Under the pieces are notes generated by a model. That model searched no databases. It was given only the letters and a program-made list of their open reading frames with translations, and had not been told where the DNA came from. Below, in pieces: positions 55,151 through 64,000 of a stretch of DNA of 64,000 nt. This DNA comes from Thereva unica. Lineage: Eukaryota; Arthropoda; Insecta; Diptera; Therevidae. The DNA lies in NCBI GenBank assembly GCA_949987705.1, contig OX465283.1:89967313-90031312 (forward strand). Direction: 5' to 3'. How positions within the stretch are numbered: the stretch's first letter is position 1; each line of letters opens with the position of its first letter. Both the position numbers and the translations under genes were made by a program.

Positions 55151-56270
55151 AATGCTGTTTAAAGCATGTACACGCCGACTTGGTTATCTCTTTATGTGGT
55201 TTCAAACTATTTCAAAACTAACAACTGTACACACTAACTCGATTGGTTATTTCTGTCATTTGTATTATTCGATATCGATTCCAATTCATGTTTTAATGTG
55301 TCAATTATATGTTATGTTTGTTTTTAATTATGAACGTAATGGTCATAAAAATAATAATTAAAAGAAAAAAGGAAGCTACATATTTGGAGAGCAATTTGGA
55401 GTGTAATTTGTTATGTATTTCTTAGCAATGTTGTGCAAATATGTTTGAATTTCTTGGCCACAGAAAATAGAGCCATGTGATGCTAATGCACTCGCTATTC
55501 CTTTGAAAATGTGTGAATTTTTCCTATTTCCTTTTAACCCTTACCCTTGTGGACCAAACAGATCTTTTTTTCGTTCTCGGTCCTGCATGACTCATTTTAA
55601 TTTCAGCGAAAAGCTTAAAATTATGTCAACGAATAATATCCAAAATAAATATCATGACTGTTGACAACAATTTTTGGTAGATTGTTGAAAACTTTCATTG
55701 ATAGGTGGCTCTCATGCCAGTTAATTATCGTGGTTAAACGAGTTAACCATAGAAATTTTGCTTGGTTTGTGATTTTTGCTTGGTTTGAATATGTACGGCA
55801 AACCACGCACAAACCATCAAAATTATTATGGTTAACGCTTGAAACCATCTCAATAGTGGTAACCAAGTCGGTGTGAACATGCTATTACAGGTTTATCTAG
55901 ATAAACAGAAATCTGAATTTCAAGCAAAAATTTGTGTATGTTCAATCTGATGGAACAGATTACATTATCAATATGTAATAAATATGTATATTTCCGAGAT
56001 TTCAAATTGTAATGAAAATCTATTAAATGTTCGCACAGCAAAAAGAACATCGGACAGATTATTTACATAAAACAGTTTAATTTCTCTTTTTTTCTTTTAT
56101 TGATTTGTTGAATTTTTGTTTTGTTTTGTTAAATATTTTATTCTTTTATTCTTTTATATTATTCGTTTTCCAAAGAAGTTGAGCTTGTATTCTTAAAATT
56201 AGTGGGATAGGCCTAAATTTGATAGCAACGAATAGAGTTAAATTCCTTTTTGTAAAATCATTTCTCAAGC
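55151..56270. other. Non-coding remainder of the internally deleted hAT
   Basis: AT-rich. It has short inverted motifs such as GGTTAAACGAGTTAACC near 55730 and TTTATCTAGATAAA near 55893. I see no frame continuing the transposase. Confidence 0.5.
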
Positions 56271-56302
56271 CCCACCAAATTTTAGAGGCAGGAGCCGCCA
56301 CT

Positions 56303-56513
56303 GCGTTCTACCAAGAATTTTCATTGCGAAAGCATGCTTTGAAAATTTGTCTATGATCGTCAAAAATAAAGTTTTTTCTAAAGTGTAAAATACATCCATG
56401 TGTACAATTTCTCGAGGGTTTTGTGGGGTGTCTGTTATCTTTAACAATGGTCTTGGTGGGTTTCTTACGTATTTCTCGATGTTACAAACTTCACAGAATT
56501 CATAAATATTCTG
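56303..56513 (-). pseudogene. int: Errantivirus-like integrase, N-terminal part
   Basis: On the minus strand the frame has EFCEVCNIEKYVRN, the C-x2-C end of the integrase zinc finger, then NPREIVHMDVFYTLEKTLFL with the first catalytic Asp and IDKFSKHAFAMKILGRT. It runs into the hAT at 56302. The upstream finger His residues and the end of RNase H are missing, replaced by 56514-57204. Confidence 0.8.
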
Positions 56514-56519
56514 TTGCAA

Positions 56520-56753
56520 GGTAAACCGCGCGCGCCAGGCACCGCGCCAGGCACCGCGCGCCGGCCACCGTGCTCCGTGCAACGTGCAAGCATTGTTTAT
56601 GGGGGTAGACCTAACTCGCTGCATGCTTGTTCTCCACGCGGGTCTCTTAACACTTCCACCGACTCCGTCGCACGCATTTTTTCCATGGCGTTGCACGGAG
56701 CGCGGTGGCCGGCGCGCGGTGCCTGGCGCGGTGCCTGGCGCGCGCGGTTTACC
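56520..56753. mobile_element. GC-rich palindromic MITE with ~70 bp arms
   Basis: GGTAAACCGCGCGCGCCAGG at the left is mirrored by CCTGGCGCGCGCGGTTTACC at the right. The arms of about 70 bp differ at one position, and the loop is about 94 bp. TTGCAA flanks both sides (56514-56519 and 56754-56759). Because TTGCAA is itself palindromic, it may be a TSD or the tip of the TIR. It is strikingly GC-rich in an AT-rich neighbourhood. Confidence 0.88.
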
Positions 56754-56759
56754 TTGCAA

Positions 56760-57204
56760 ATAAAAATCGCTATAACTTTGTTCAGAAAAGTGGCACTTGA
56801 GTTTTTTCGACGGATTCTGATTCTGAATTTAATTTCCTATTGAAACATATTTTTTTTGAATTTTTACCTAGCGAAGAACACCTTTGTTTTCCATTTTACA
56901 TTTTATTTTGTTATTAACAATTATGAAATATTAACTTTTTTTATACTTTTTTCAATTATACCTAAAATTCAATCTTTCATCTAAGCAACGACGTTGTGAT
57001 GAGCAACCAATATTAATTCGGCTGGTTACAACAAATTTTCAAAATAAAAATGCTCTCAAAATTAATTTGTTTATAACTTTGTTAATTTTTTTTTTCAACA
57101 AAATTTTTTCGTGGCATGATTGTGTGCATAATAACCTACCGATTAAGCATAAATTCATTATAAATTATGAATCTTCGGTTTTTAGTGATACGTTTGAGAA
57201 ATTT
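56760..57204. other. No recognised feature (replaces missing RNase H/integrase sequence)
   Basis: AT-rich, non-coding. It sits where the end of RNase H and the integrase finger should be, so it marks an insertion plus a deletion. ATAACTTTGTTNA occurs twice (56770 and 57073). Confidence 0.45.
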
Positions 57205-57599
57205 TTACTCATAGCAAATGGGGCGTCCTTCTTGAGAAAGAACAGCACCAAGCGCATATTGGCTTGCATCGGTCGTCAGAACAAATGTTTTATTGAGGTC
57301 TGGGTATCCTAATATGGGTTCGTTGATTAAAAGAGTTTTGAGAATCTCGAATGCTTGAATGTATTCTGGATCGAAAATATTTACTTTAATATCTTTCTTT
57401 AGATATTTGGTCATTGGTTTCGCGATCTTTGAATAGTCTTTAATAAATTTCCGGTAATATCCGGTCAGGCCTAGGAATTGCTTTATCTGTTTAGCAGTTT
57501 TGGGGATCTCGTAATTCTTTACACATTCAATTTTCTTTGGGTTCGGTCTGATACCTTCTGGTGTGACTTTGTGTCCTAAAAATTCAGTTTCTTTCTTAA
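57205..57599 (-). pseudogene. pol: Errantivirus-like RT connection and RNase H start
   Basis: On the minus strand the frame begins right at the TTAA insertion with [16 protein letters not shown] and continues [39 protein letters not shown] and [20 protein letters not shown] (first RNase H Asp). It breaks off at PICYE, after which unrelated sequence begins. It is contiguous in frame with the RT at 59125 once the 1.5 kb element is removed. Confidence 0.88.
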
Positions 57600-59124
57600 G
57601 GGCCTAATACACTCAATCGAGCAATTATAGGGTATCGCGCGCCCGCGAATATTAAGAAAACTATCCAACCAAATGAAATAATTTAAATTAGGTATTTTTA
57701 AGAAAACATAAATCTAGCTATTCATGGTGGAAAATTTTAATATTTTTTATTAGTATATTAGTTATAATGGTTCAAAGTTCCGTACCTGCGCCCGGAAAAT
57801 ACTCCTATTTAGGTGGAAAAATTTTAAAATATTTTTAATGTACGATAAACTTAAATCGATTATCTAGCTATTCATGGTGGAAAATTTTTGAATTTTAGCC
57901 TTCTTTCATGAGTAAATTATGTTTTAAAAATTGTCCACAAAATTTAAGAACGAAAATTCCCTAAAATTCTTCAGTTTTAATACATCAAATTTCCGCTCCA
58001 AGCAAATCTCTGCGCTAGTTGTATTCTGTATAAAGCATTTGCGTAATCATACACGAGATGCGTTTGTATAAGTGAGAGCTTCTGCTTCGGCTTTTGCAGG
58101 GGAAATTTCAAACCTTTTTTGTTGCAGGCATGGATGGTGATCGTATTTTCGGGAAAAAATAAAATCTGAGGAAAAATCGGTTTGTTTGGCAAGAATTTTA
58201 ATGACTTGCTTGATGGTGATTTCCTTGATTTGAGAATTTAGGGATTCTTGCCCGGTGGTCAGGTAGTGATCAATCGGTGTTTATTATCTTGGCTTTATGA
58301 AAAACCCAAGAAAATATTTTAATGGCAAATACTACCTTCATGTAATAATTAAGTTTTATGACATCCTTGTTTTTCGTTATTGTCTTTTTAGCCGTAACAA
58401 CTTCCCGGAACTAAATTCGCAAAAAAGGTGTATCCCTTGCATTGGTATTTTACAACATGAGTGTAGATAAATTTTGCGTTAATTCATTTTTTATGGTTTT
58501 TATTATTTTTGTATGTAAATATGGGCTTTGCTGGACCTCTGGGTTAATTTGGTAGGAGGTCCGGAAATTCGGAAAGTCGGGGGTGTTTTTCAGATTTTTT
58601 AGTAAAGGGGAACAAAAAAAACTAGTATCTAGCACTTGCTAAATTTCAAATCAGCAAAAGCAGCGATATCAAAATTTCACATGAATGAAAAATTTAAATA
58701 TCAAACAAAAAAGATCTATTCTCATATCCCATGACAGGAACAAGTTCGTAGAGTGCATTACTGCGACATTAATTCAATTTCCATTCATAATTATCTAACA
58801 CTGGCTTCAATTTCTAGCCGGCGACACCGCAGAAGAGATTTCTTGAAAGTCGCCAGAAAATTTACCTCGGGCACGCACTCATAAAGTAAAGCCCAACAAG
58901 ACATACGAATGCAGCCGAACCCCTTTATTGTGCAAAGATTTCCCCTCCGGCGGCCGTGTTGTGCACTGCAAGCAGTGCACAACAGGTAATTTTGACTGTG
59001 TTAGGATGTTTTTGAGATTAGGTTAGTTTAATTTTGTGACTGTATTTTTTTTTAAGCTTCCCTTAATATTTTGTTGTTGGAACTGAATTTCATGTTGGAC
59101 TTCGTCGCTGAGTGTATTAGGACC
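57600..59124. mobile_element. 1.5 kb non-autonomous element with TTAA duplication (piggyBac-like)
   Basis: TTAA flanks both ends (57596-57599 and 59125-59128). The TIR is GGGCCTAATACACTC at the left and GAGTGTATTAGGACC at the right. The interrupted RT reads D-K-S-E-F-L-K-K-E-T-E across the join when the element and one TTAA are removed. The interior has a ~148 bp imperfect repeat (CTAGCTATTCATGGTGGAAA at 57716 and 57864) and a 12 bp perfect palindrome (58959-58984). No transposase is present. The piggyBac link rests on the TTAA target. Confidence 0.85.
58959..58984. repeat. Short perfect palindrome
   Basis: GTTGTGCACTGC and GCAGTGCACAAC are separated by AA, giving a 26 bp hairpin inside the TTAA element. 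Confidence 0.8.
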
Positions 59125-59777
59125 TTAAGAAATTCAGATTTGTCCAGTTGCACCTTGAGGTTTACTTCTTTTAATCTGTTAAAGATTTTAGTGAGCGAAT
59201 CGATGTGCTCTTGTAAAGAAGTTGAGAAGATGATTATATCATCTATATACACCAGGCATATTTTATTGATGTACTCCTGCAATACACAGTTCATGAGTCG
59301 CTGGAAAGTTGCAGGGGCTGTCTTTAGCCCAAATGGCATACGGAGAAATTCGTAGTGGCCATTTTCGACGCTGAAAGCCGTTTTATGGATATCGTCTTCA
59401 TGAATTTCGATCTGGTGAAATCCTTTCGCCAAATCGAGAGTGGTAAAGTATTGGCATTTGCCTAATTTATCCAGAATTTCATCAATATTTGGGATGGGGT
59501 ACTTGTCGTCGATGGTTATTTCATTTAACTTTCTGTAATCGACCACCAATCTCCATTTCTTTATACCGCTGGCATCGACCTTCTTTGGCACGATCCAAAT
59601 CGGAGATGAGTATGGAGATTGACTATGACGGATTATGTTATTAACTAACATTTCCTGAATCTGTCTTTCGACCTCGTGTTTGTGAATGTAAGGATAGCGA
59701 TAATAATTCTTACTCTGGATAGGAACATCATTAACTGTACGAATATTATGTTTGATAACGTTGGTAAAAGTGAGGGG
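59125..59777 (-). pseudogene. pol: Errantivirus-like reverse transcriptase
   Basis: The minus-strand frame runs from about 59770 to 59129, starting [17 protein letters not shown]. It has [51 protein letters not shown] (catalytic Asp), [19 protein letters not shown] and VYIDDIIIF with the Y-I-D-D box. It is cut after SEFLK by the TTAA element. The far end stops at 59777, the start of the CsRn1 LTR. It is otherwise uninterrupted and the best-preserved part of this element. Confidence 0.92.
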
Positions 59778-60960
59778 TGTAGCGGTTGCTACTTGTTATT
59801 AATTTACGTTCGTTGCTACTTGTTATTAGTTTATGTTCGTTACTGTAGCAAGTTTATTCAACATTCAGTTCAGTTCCTGTACTAGTAATTTTTTGAGTAC
59901 AGTGTTTTTAATATGTCAAAAATTATATTTTCACTACTACTTAGAAATACACTTTAAGAATACTGAATCAGATATCATATACGTAGACACTGAACACACA
60001 AATGATTTTCAAAAAACATAGACACACAAAAAGTTGTCATGAAAAATAAAATTTGAAAATGTATGAGTATTAGTTAGAAGTTAAAAGATTCTACATGTCC
60101 GGATCTTAAACCGTTAAAATAATTAACGTATTTGTTAAAATTAATTTAAATATAATTCATTAAAAATAAAAATCTAAATTTACAAAAATATTTTAATATA
60201 AAGCCGCGTCTCCACCAACCGAACATGTTCGCCGAACAGTGTTCGACAGACATTTGTGATGTCCGCCGAACATTGTTCGGTGTTGGTTTGGTGGGGACGC
60301 CTTCTTGAACATTCTGAGCGTTGTGGTGGGGGTAGTGGCGGGAACCTGTTGTTGGCTGTAAAAGTTCGTTGCCAGACCGAACAACTTGTACCAGTTTTCA
60401 TTGTTTCTAGTGAAGTTTGGTTTTGCTAGTGGTTTTTTTGATGACGTAGTATTTTTGATTAGTATTTTTTGATTGATCAGTTTCGGTATTGTGAATGAGT
60501 GATTCAGCAGATAGTGAGTGTAATAAAAAACTGTGGAGAGTAGAAAACACTATTGCTTTGATCCAGTAAGGTCACTGCACGCATCTCTACCTCTAAACAG
60601 TTGTCTCTGCCACCAACGAGGAGGTCGACGAACGGACAGGAGCAATTAAGCAGCTGCTATGCACGCTTAATTACGACGCCGCTGCGTAGATGGACTCATC
60701 ACTACACAAGATCACCAACTAACCAAAAGTTCGGATGTCAGTAGCGAACATTGATTTGTCTGTCCGTGAGCTATTGAAAATGTTCGCCGAACATGTTTGA
60801 TGAACCAAATGTGGAATGTTTGTCCGTTTTTATGTTCGCGAACACTGTTCGGCGAACATGTTCGATTAGTGGAGACGCGGCTTAAGATTTTATTAAAATA
60901 AAATGGTGTGACGTGGTTTTCAAATAAGATAAAATCTAAAAAAATCTCAAGACCCCCACA
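59778..60960 (+). repeat. 5' LTR of the CsRn1-type element, containing a MITE
   Basis: It starts TGTAGCGGTTGCTACTTG where errantivirus coding ends, and ends ...CCCCCACA seven bases before the primer site. Near the start a ~32 bp direct repeat (TTGCTACTTGTTATTA) occurs twice. Without the 681 bp MITE and its TSD, the LTR would be about 500 bp. The 3' LTR is outside the window, so the limits are inferred. Confidence 0.65.
60202..60882. mobile_element. 681 bp Harbinger-like MITE in the 5' LTR
   Basis: AGCCGCGTCTCCACCAACCG at the left and the inverted ATTAGTGGAGACGCGGCT at the right. TIRs of about 45 bp include AACATGTTCG and GAACACTGTTC-type words. TAA flanks both ends (60199-60201 and 60883-60885). 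An internal frame (MSDSADSE..KKLWRVENTI, 60493-60560) resembles the start of a MADF/Myb-like accessory protein of Harbinger elements. Confidence 0.85.
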
Positions 60961-60967
60961 TCATTTC

Positions 60968-60980
60968 TGGTGACCCCGAC
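60968..60980 (+). promoter_or_regulatory. Primer-binding site for tRNA-Trp
   Basis: TGGTGACCCCGAC is complementary to the 3' end of eukaryotic tRNA-Trp including CCA. CsRn1-family elements are known to use this primer, which supports the family call and places the end of the 5' LTR just upstream. Confidence 0.85.
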
Positions 60981-61434
60981 TAAGAAGAATTGCAGCCTTT
61001 CAATGAACTATAATTTGTAATTTGAAGAAAGAAGAAACAAGAAAGAAAATTTTAAAAATTATAGAAGAAAATTTAGAAGAAAGAAGTTAATACAAGAAAA
61101 ATTAAGAAATCTATTCAAGAAAGAAAATTTTAAAAATTTTAAAAAGGAAAGTCAATTTTAATTTAATTAAATATTTTTCTTTTAATTTTATTCAAATATT
61201 GTACAAAATAATACTTTTGAACATAAAACTTCCAACACTAACACTCTTCCTAGTATCAAAATATAATTTTTCTCTTGCTTTCGATTCTAAATGAATATTT
61301 TTCATTTTTATTAATCGAAATTTTCTTTAAGATTTTTGTTTTTTTACGTCTTTCAACGCGAACGTTCGCGAGTGTCCTTTCGTAAAAGTATCGCGAAGTT
61401 TTAAAGTATAAAAATTGAATTTCTTGTTACGCGA

Positions 61435-62304
61435 ATGTTAATTCGTTGTGAAAATATGAGTGTACAGGCGAATGGAACTAATTGTGATGACATTATAAAT
61501 GAGAATTGTGGACATATTAACGCTTCTGCAATTAAGCTACCAACCTTCTGGTCTCCTTGTCCAGAAGCTTGGTTTGTCATAGCAGAAAGCCAGTTTACTT
61601 CTAAACATATTAGACAAGATGAGACGAAATATGAGCATATTATACAATCTCTACCTCTGGATGTTATAATGAATATGTTAGATGTCATCCAAAATCCACC
61701 TCATGAAAATAAGTACGAAACATTGAAGAGAGCCCTCATCCAACGATTCACCGAATCAGAAGAAAGAAAACTAGAACAACTTCTCTGTAATACAGAAATG
61801 GGAGATAAAAGACCATCTGAATTTTATAGGACGATGGAGATTCTTGCGGGAACATCTTCTAACATAGGAAAAGATTTGATTAAGAAACTTTGGATGCGGA
61901 AACTACCATCTAATATCAACATTGCATTGATGTCTTCTGGAAATCAGAACATTCAAGATCTTCAAATTCTTGCTGACAAAATTTTCGATGTTTCAAAGTT
62001 TCAATATGTTTCTTCAATAAATAATAATCCATCAAACCCTTTTACAAATCAAGAAAATATTAATTATATTGAAAAGATAAATGTTTTAGAAAATAAAATT
62101 GAAAATTTATCTAATTTAGTGAGAAAACTCACAATTAATAAAAATGATAATTTCCATCACAGATCTAGGTCCAGGAGAAGAAGCTCTTCAAGGCAGAACC
62201 TTAATAATTATAATAATAAACCTTTTTGCTGGTTTCATTTCAAGTTCGGAAATAATGCAAAGAGATGTGTGAAACCATGCAGTTTCAATAATTCAAAAAA
62301 CTAA
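61435..62304 (+). CDS. gag: CsRn1-type gag
   Basis: 289 codons from the ATG at 61435; a second ATG at 61455 is also possible. It begins with a capsid-like domain ([20 protein letters not shown], then [20 protein letters not shown] and [18 protein letters not shown]), then a coiled-coil-like stretch ([18 protein letters not shown]), an Arg-rich block ([12 protein letters not shown]) and [19 protein letters not shown]. The last has the Cys/His order C-H-C-C reported for CsRn1 Gags. The stop at 62302-62304 follows a slippery heptamer, and pol continues in the -1 frame. Gag forms the particle and binds RNA. Confidence 0.9.
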   Translation: MLIRCENMSVQANGTNCDDIINENCGHINASAIKLPTFWSPCPEAWFVIAESQFTSKHIRQDETKYEHIIQSLPLDVIMNMLDVIQNPPHENKYETLKRALIQRFTESEERKLEQLLCNTEMGDKRPSEFYRTMEILAGTSSNIGKDLIKKLWMRKLPSNINIALMSSGNQNIQDLQILADKIFDVSKFQYVSSINNNPSNPFTNQENINYIEKINVLENKIENLSNLVRKLTINKNDNFHHRSRSRRRSSSRQNLNNYNNKPFCWFHFKFGNNAKRCVKPCSFNNSKN

Positions 62305-64000
62305 ATTACCCTTCAGCGTGTGCAATAAATAATTTACCTCAGAAATCAAAAAGACTTTTTATTTTCGATAAAGAAAATAAATTTAAATTTTTAGTGGATA
62401 CAGGAGCAGAATTATCCGTCGTTCCAAATACATATTATGGAAAATATAAAAAAGACCCAAATTTAATTCTAACTGCAGCTAACGGATCGTCTATTCATAC
62501 ATATGGAACAAAACTTTTAAAAATAGATTTTGGTTTAAGACGAGACTTCACTTTTCCATTTATCATTGCAAACGTCAACAAACCTATTATCGGCGCAGAT
62601 TTCCTAGTTCAATTTAATTTACTTGTTGATATGAAAAATAGAAAAGTGATAGATGGTACTACAGATTTTAGTGTTAACGGAATCATGATTAAGACAAACT
62701 CTCCTTCACCCAGACATTTTTCTGTGGACAATGATTATGGTAATATTTTGTCTAGATTCCCTTCACTTACTCAACCTCCAAGATATGATTTACCTGTAAA
62801 ACATAACGTAGTACATACCATCGTTACTAAAGGACAACTACCCTTTTCAAAAGCCAGACGATTAGACACCAATAAATTTAAAATAGCCAAATTAGAATTT
62901 GACCACATGGTCAAATTAGGATTGTGTAGAAGCTCTTCATCATCTGTCTCATCAGCATTACACATGGTCCCGAAAAAGAATTCTTCAGACTGGCGACCAT
63001 GCGGAGACTATCGAAGATTAAATTCAATTACAATTCCAGATAGGTATCCAATCCCACATATTCAAAATTTTACGTTGAATTTGGATAGTTGTAGTATATT
63101 TTCGAAAATTGATTTAGTCAGAGCTTATCACCACATCCCAGTAGCAGAGGAAGACGTTTTCAAAACAGCAATTACTACACCTTTCGGCTTATTCGAATTC
63201 ACTCGAATGCCCTTTGGTCTCAGAAACGCTGCCCAAACATTCCAGCGTTTTATGGATAAAGTTTTGAACGGCTTAGAATTTGTTTTTGTCTACATTGACG
63301 ATATTCTTGTGGCAAGCAAGAGTGAGGAAGAACACAAAGACCATTTAAACCAAGTGTTCACCCGATTAGAGGAATTTGGAGTAAACATTAATCCAGGGAA
63401 ATGTCTTTTCGGAGTAAATTCAATTGATTTTCTAAGCCACAAGATTACAAAAGACGGGATTCTTCCATCTGAAGACAGAATTAAATTTATTCAAAATTTT
63501 CCGTCGCCAGATTCAGTTAAACAAGTCCAAAAATTCATCGGAATGGTAAATTATTTCCACCGATTCATTCCACAGTTAGCGAAATTGTTAAGTCCTATTC
63601 ATATTCAACTAGCGAAAGAGCTTAAGAAGAATAAAAAGGTTAAAATTTTTGACTGGACGGAGGAATGTGAAAATGCATTCATTAAAGTCAAAGAGGCTTT
63701 TATTACTGCAACATTATTAGTTCATCCGGCAGAGGAAGCTACTTTACGATTGACTGTTGATGCGTCAAATATAGCAATCGGAGCAATGCTGGAACAATGC
63801 AAGAACAACAAGACGGAACCATTGGCATTTTACTCAAAGAAATTGAGTGCAGCAGAAAAGAACTATTCAACGTTTGATAGAGAGCTTTTAGCTGTATATT
63901 CAGCAATTAAGCACTTCAGACATTTCTTAGAAGGTCGCGATTTTACAGTGTTCACAGACCACAAGCCTTTAACCTCGGCAGTTTGGACAAAAGCTGAAAG
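62292..64000 (+). CDS. pol: CsRn1-type pol (protease, RT, RNase H; 3' end outside the window)
   Basis: The frame is open from the frameshift site to the window edge. The protease has [13 protein letters not shown] with a canonical D-T-G near 62397 and IIGADFL. RT has [35 protein letters not shown] (catalytic Asp), [19 protein letters not shown] and [11 protein letters not shown] with Y-I-D-D near 63291. RNase H has [39 protein letters not shown] and FTDHKPL. Integrase should follow beyond 64000. No stop or shift is seen, so this copy may be functional. Confidence 0.93.
62295..62301 (+). promoter_or_regulatory. -1 ribosomal frameshift site (A AAA AAC)
   Basis: In the gag frame the codons read TCA AAA AAC TAA, so the heptamer A-AAA-AAC sits right before the stop. 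Slipping back one base enters the open pol frame. This is one of the most efficient known -1 slippery sequences. Confidence 0.8.

Larger units (their letters stand above)
53554..56302 (+). mobile_element. hAT element (ZMYM/TTF-type), internally deleted, in integrase
   Basis: AGTGGCGGCTC at the left and GAGCCGCCACT at the right. The flanks ACGTTCTA (53546-53553) and GCGTTCTA (56303-56310) form an 8 bp TSD with one change. Taking the element out restores the integrase codons K-I-L-G-R-T-W. The left end carries the palindromic GGGGCTAGTGGGGCTTAGCCCC. Only the N-terminal part of a transposase remains. Confidence 0.85.
34852..59777 (-). mobile_element. Endogenous errantivirus-like LTR element (insect), heavily fragmented
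   Basis: On the minus strand, RT, RNase H, integrase and an Env with a transmembrane anchor follow in the order of insect errantiviruses. It is interrupted by a TTAA element (57600-59124), a palindromic element (56520-56753), a hAT (53554-56302), a TIR element (50686-52028), a tandem duplication, and a 9.7 kb block (35663-45382) with Jockey and RTE. The 5' part (gag, 5' LTR) is cut off at 59777 by a CsRn1-type element and may lie beyond 64000. All genes are broken, so it is an old, defective copy. Confidence 0.8.
59778..64000 (+). mobile_element. CsRn1-type Gypsy retrotransposon, 5' part
   Basis: A probable 5' LTR (59778-60960), a tRNA-Trp primer site, gag with a C-H-C-C motif and pol in the -1 frame. 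It runs off the window end, so its 3' LTR and integrase are not seen. It is inserted in the errantivirus RT region. The frames seen are intact, so this is a fairly young copy. Confidence 0.88.

Noticed and set aside
56514..56843. Alanine/arginine-rich protein frames on both strands
   Set aside because: They arise from the GC-rich palindrome, whose two arms translate to the same residues on opposite strands.

Overview
This is a eukaryotic, almost certainly arthropod (probably insect) intergenic window made nearly entirely of transposable elements in several nested layers. The evidence is AT-rich DNA, BEL/Pao, CsRn1-type and errantivirus-type LTR elements, Jockey- and RTE-type LINEs, tRNA-derived SINEs and many TIR elements. 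I see no host gene with intron-exon structure, no prokaryotic feature and no CRISPR. I cannot name the species.

Layout. 1-1030: minus-strand relic of an R1/LOA-type LINE endonuclease. 1031-9300: decayed BEL/Pao element (+) carrying two copies of a 1.34 kb non-coding element. 9.7-14.2 kb: relics of a Harbinger transposase, an mdg3-like Gypsy pol and a LINE, plus MITEs. 15.5-28.05 kb: a foldback-like element with opposed arms and an array of about 128 bp repeats. Its right arm received a 1.75 kb TIR element and an 8.4 kb element with ~355 bp terminal inverted repeats (TIRs). That 8.4 kb element carries a gene for a FEN1/XPG-like nuclease with a C-terminal Cys-rich domain, and it was itself hit by a young Gypsy element with apparently identical LTRs. 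28.7-31.56 kb: a Harbinger-like MITE containing a 2.5 kb hAT with a broken transposase. 31.8-34.8 kb: SINE copies and LINE relics.

34.85-59.78 kb: one old endogenous errantivirus-like element (minus strand: RT, RNase H, integrase, Env), shredded by insertions. Env is split by a block holding an almost intact Jockey element, which is split in turn by an intact RTE element with a 12 bp target-site duplication (TSD). A tandem duplication (45.8-54.8 kb) copied integrase, Env and part of a hAT insert. A TTAA-flanked 1.5 kb element splits RT between adjacent codons. 59.78-64 kb: 5' part of a CsRn1-type Gypsy (+), with a MITE in its 5' LTR, a tRNA-Trp primer site, an intact gag, a classic -1 slippery site and an open pol that leaves the window.

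Many insertions can be dated relative to each other, because an interrupted reading frame or a paralogous copy supplies the empty site. The best candidates for new biology are the large-TIR element encoding the FEN1/XPG-like protein (19.6-28.0 kb), the foldback array that hosts it, and the small TIR families whose TSDs can be read directly here.
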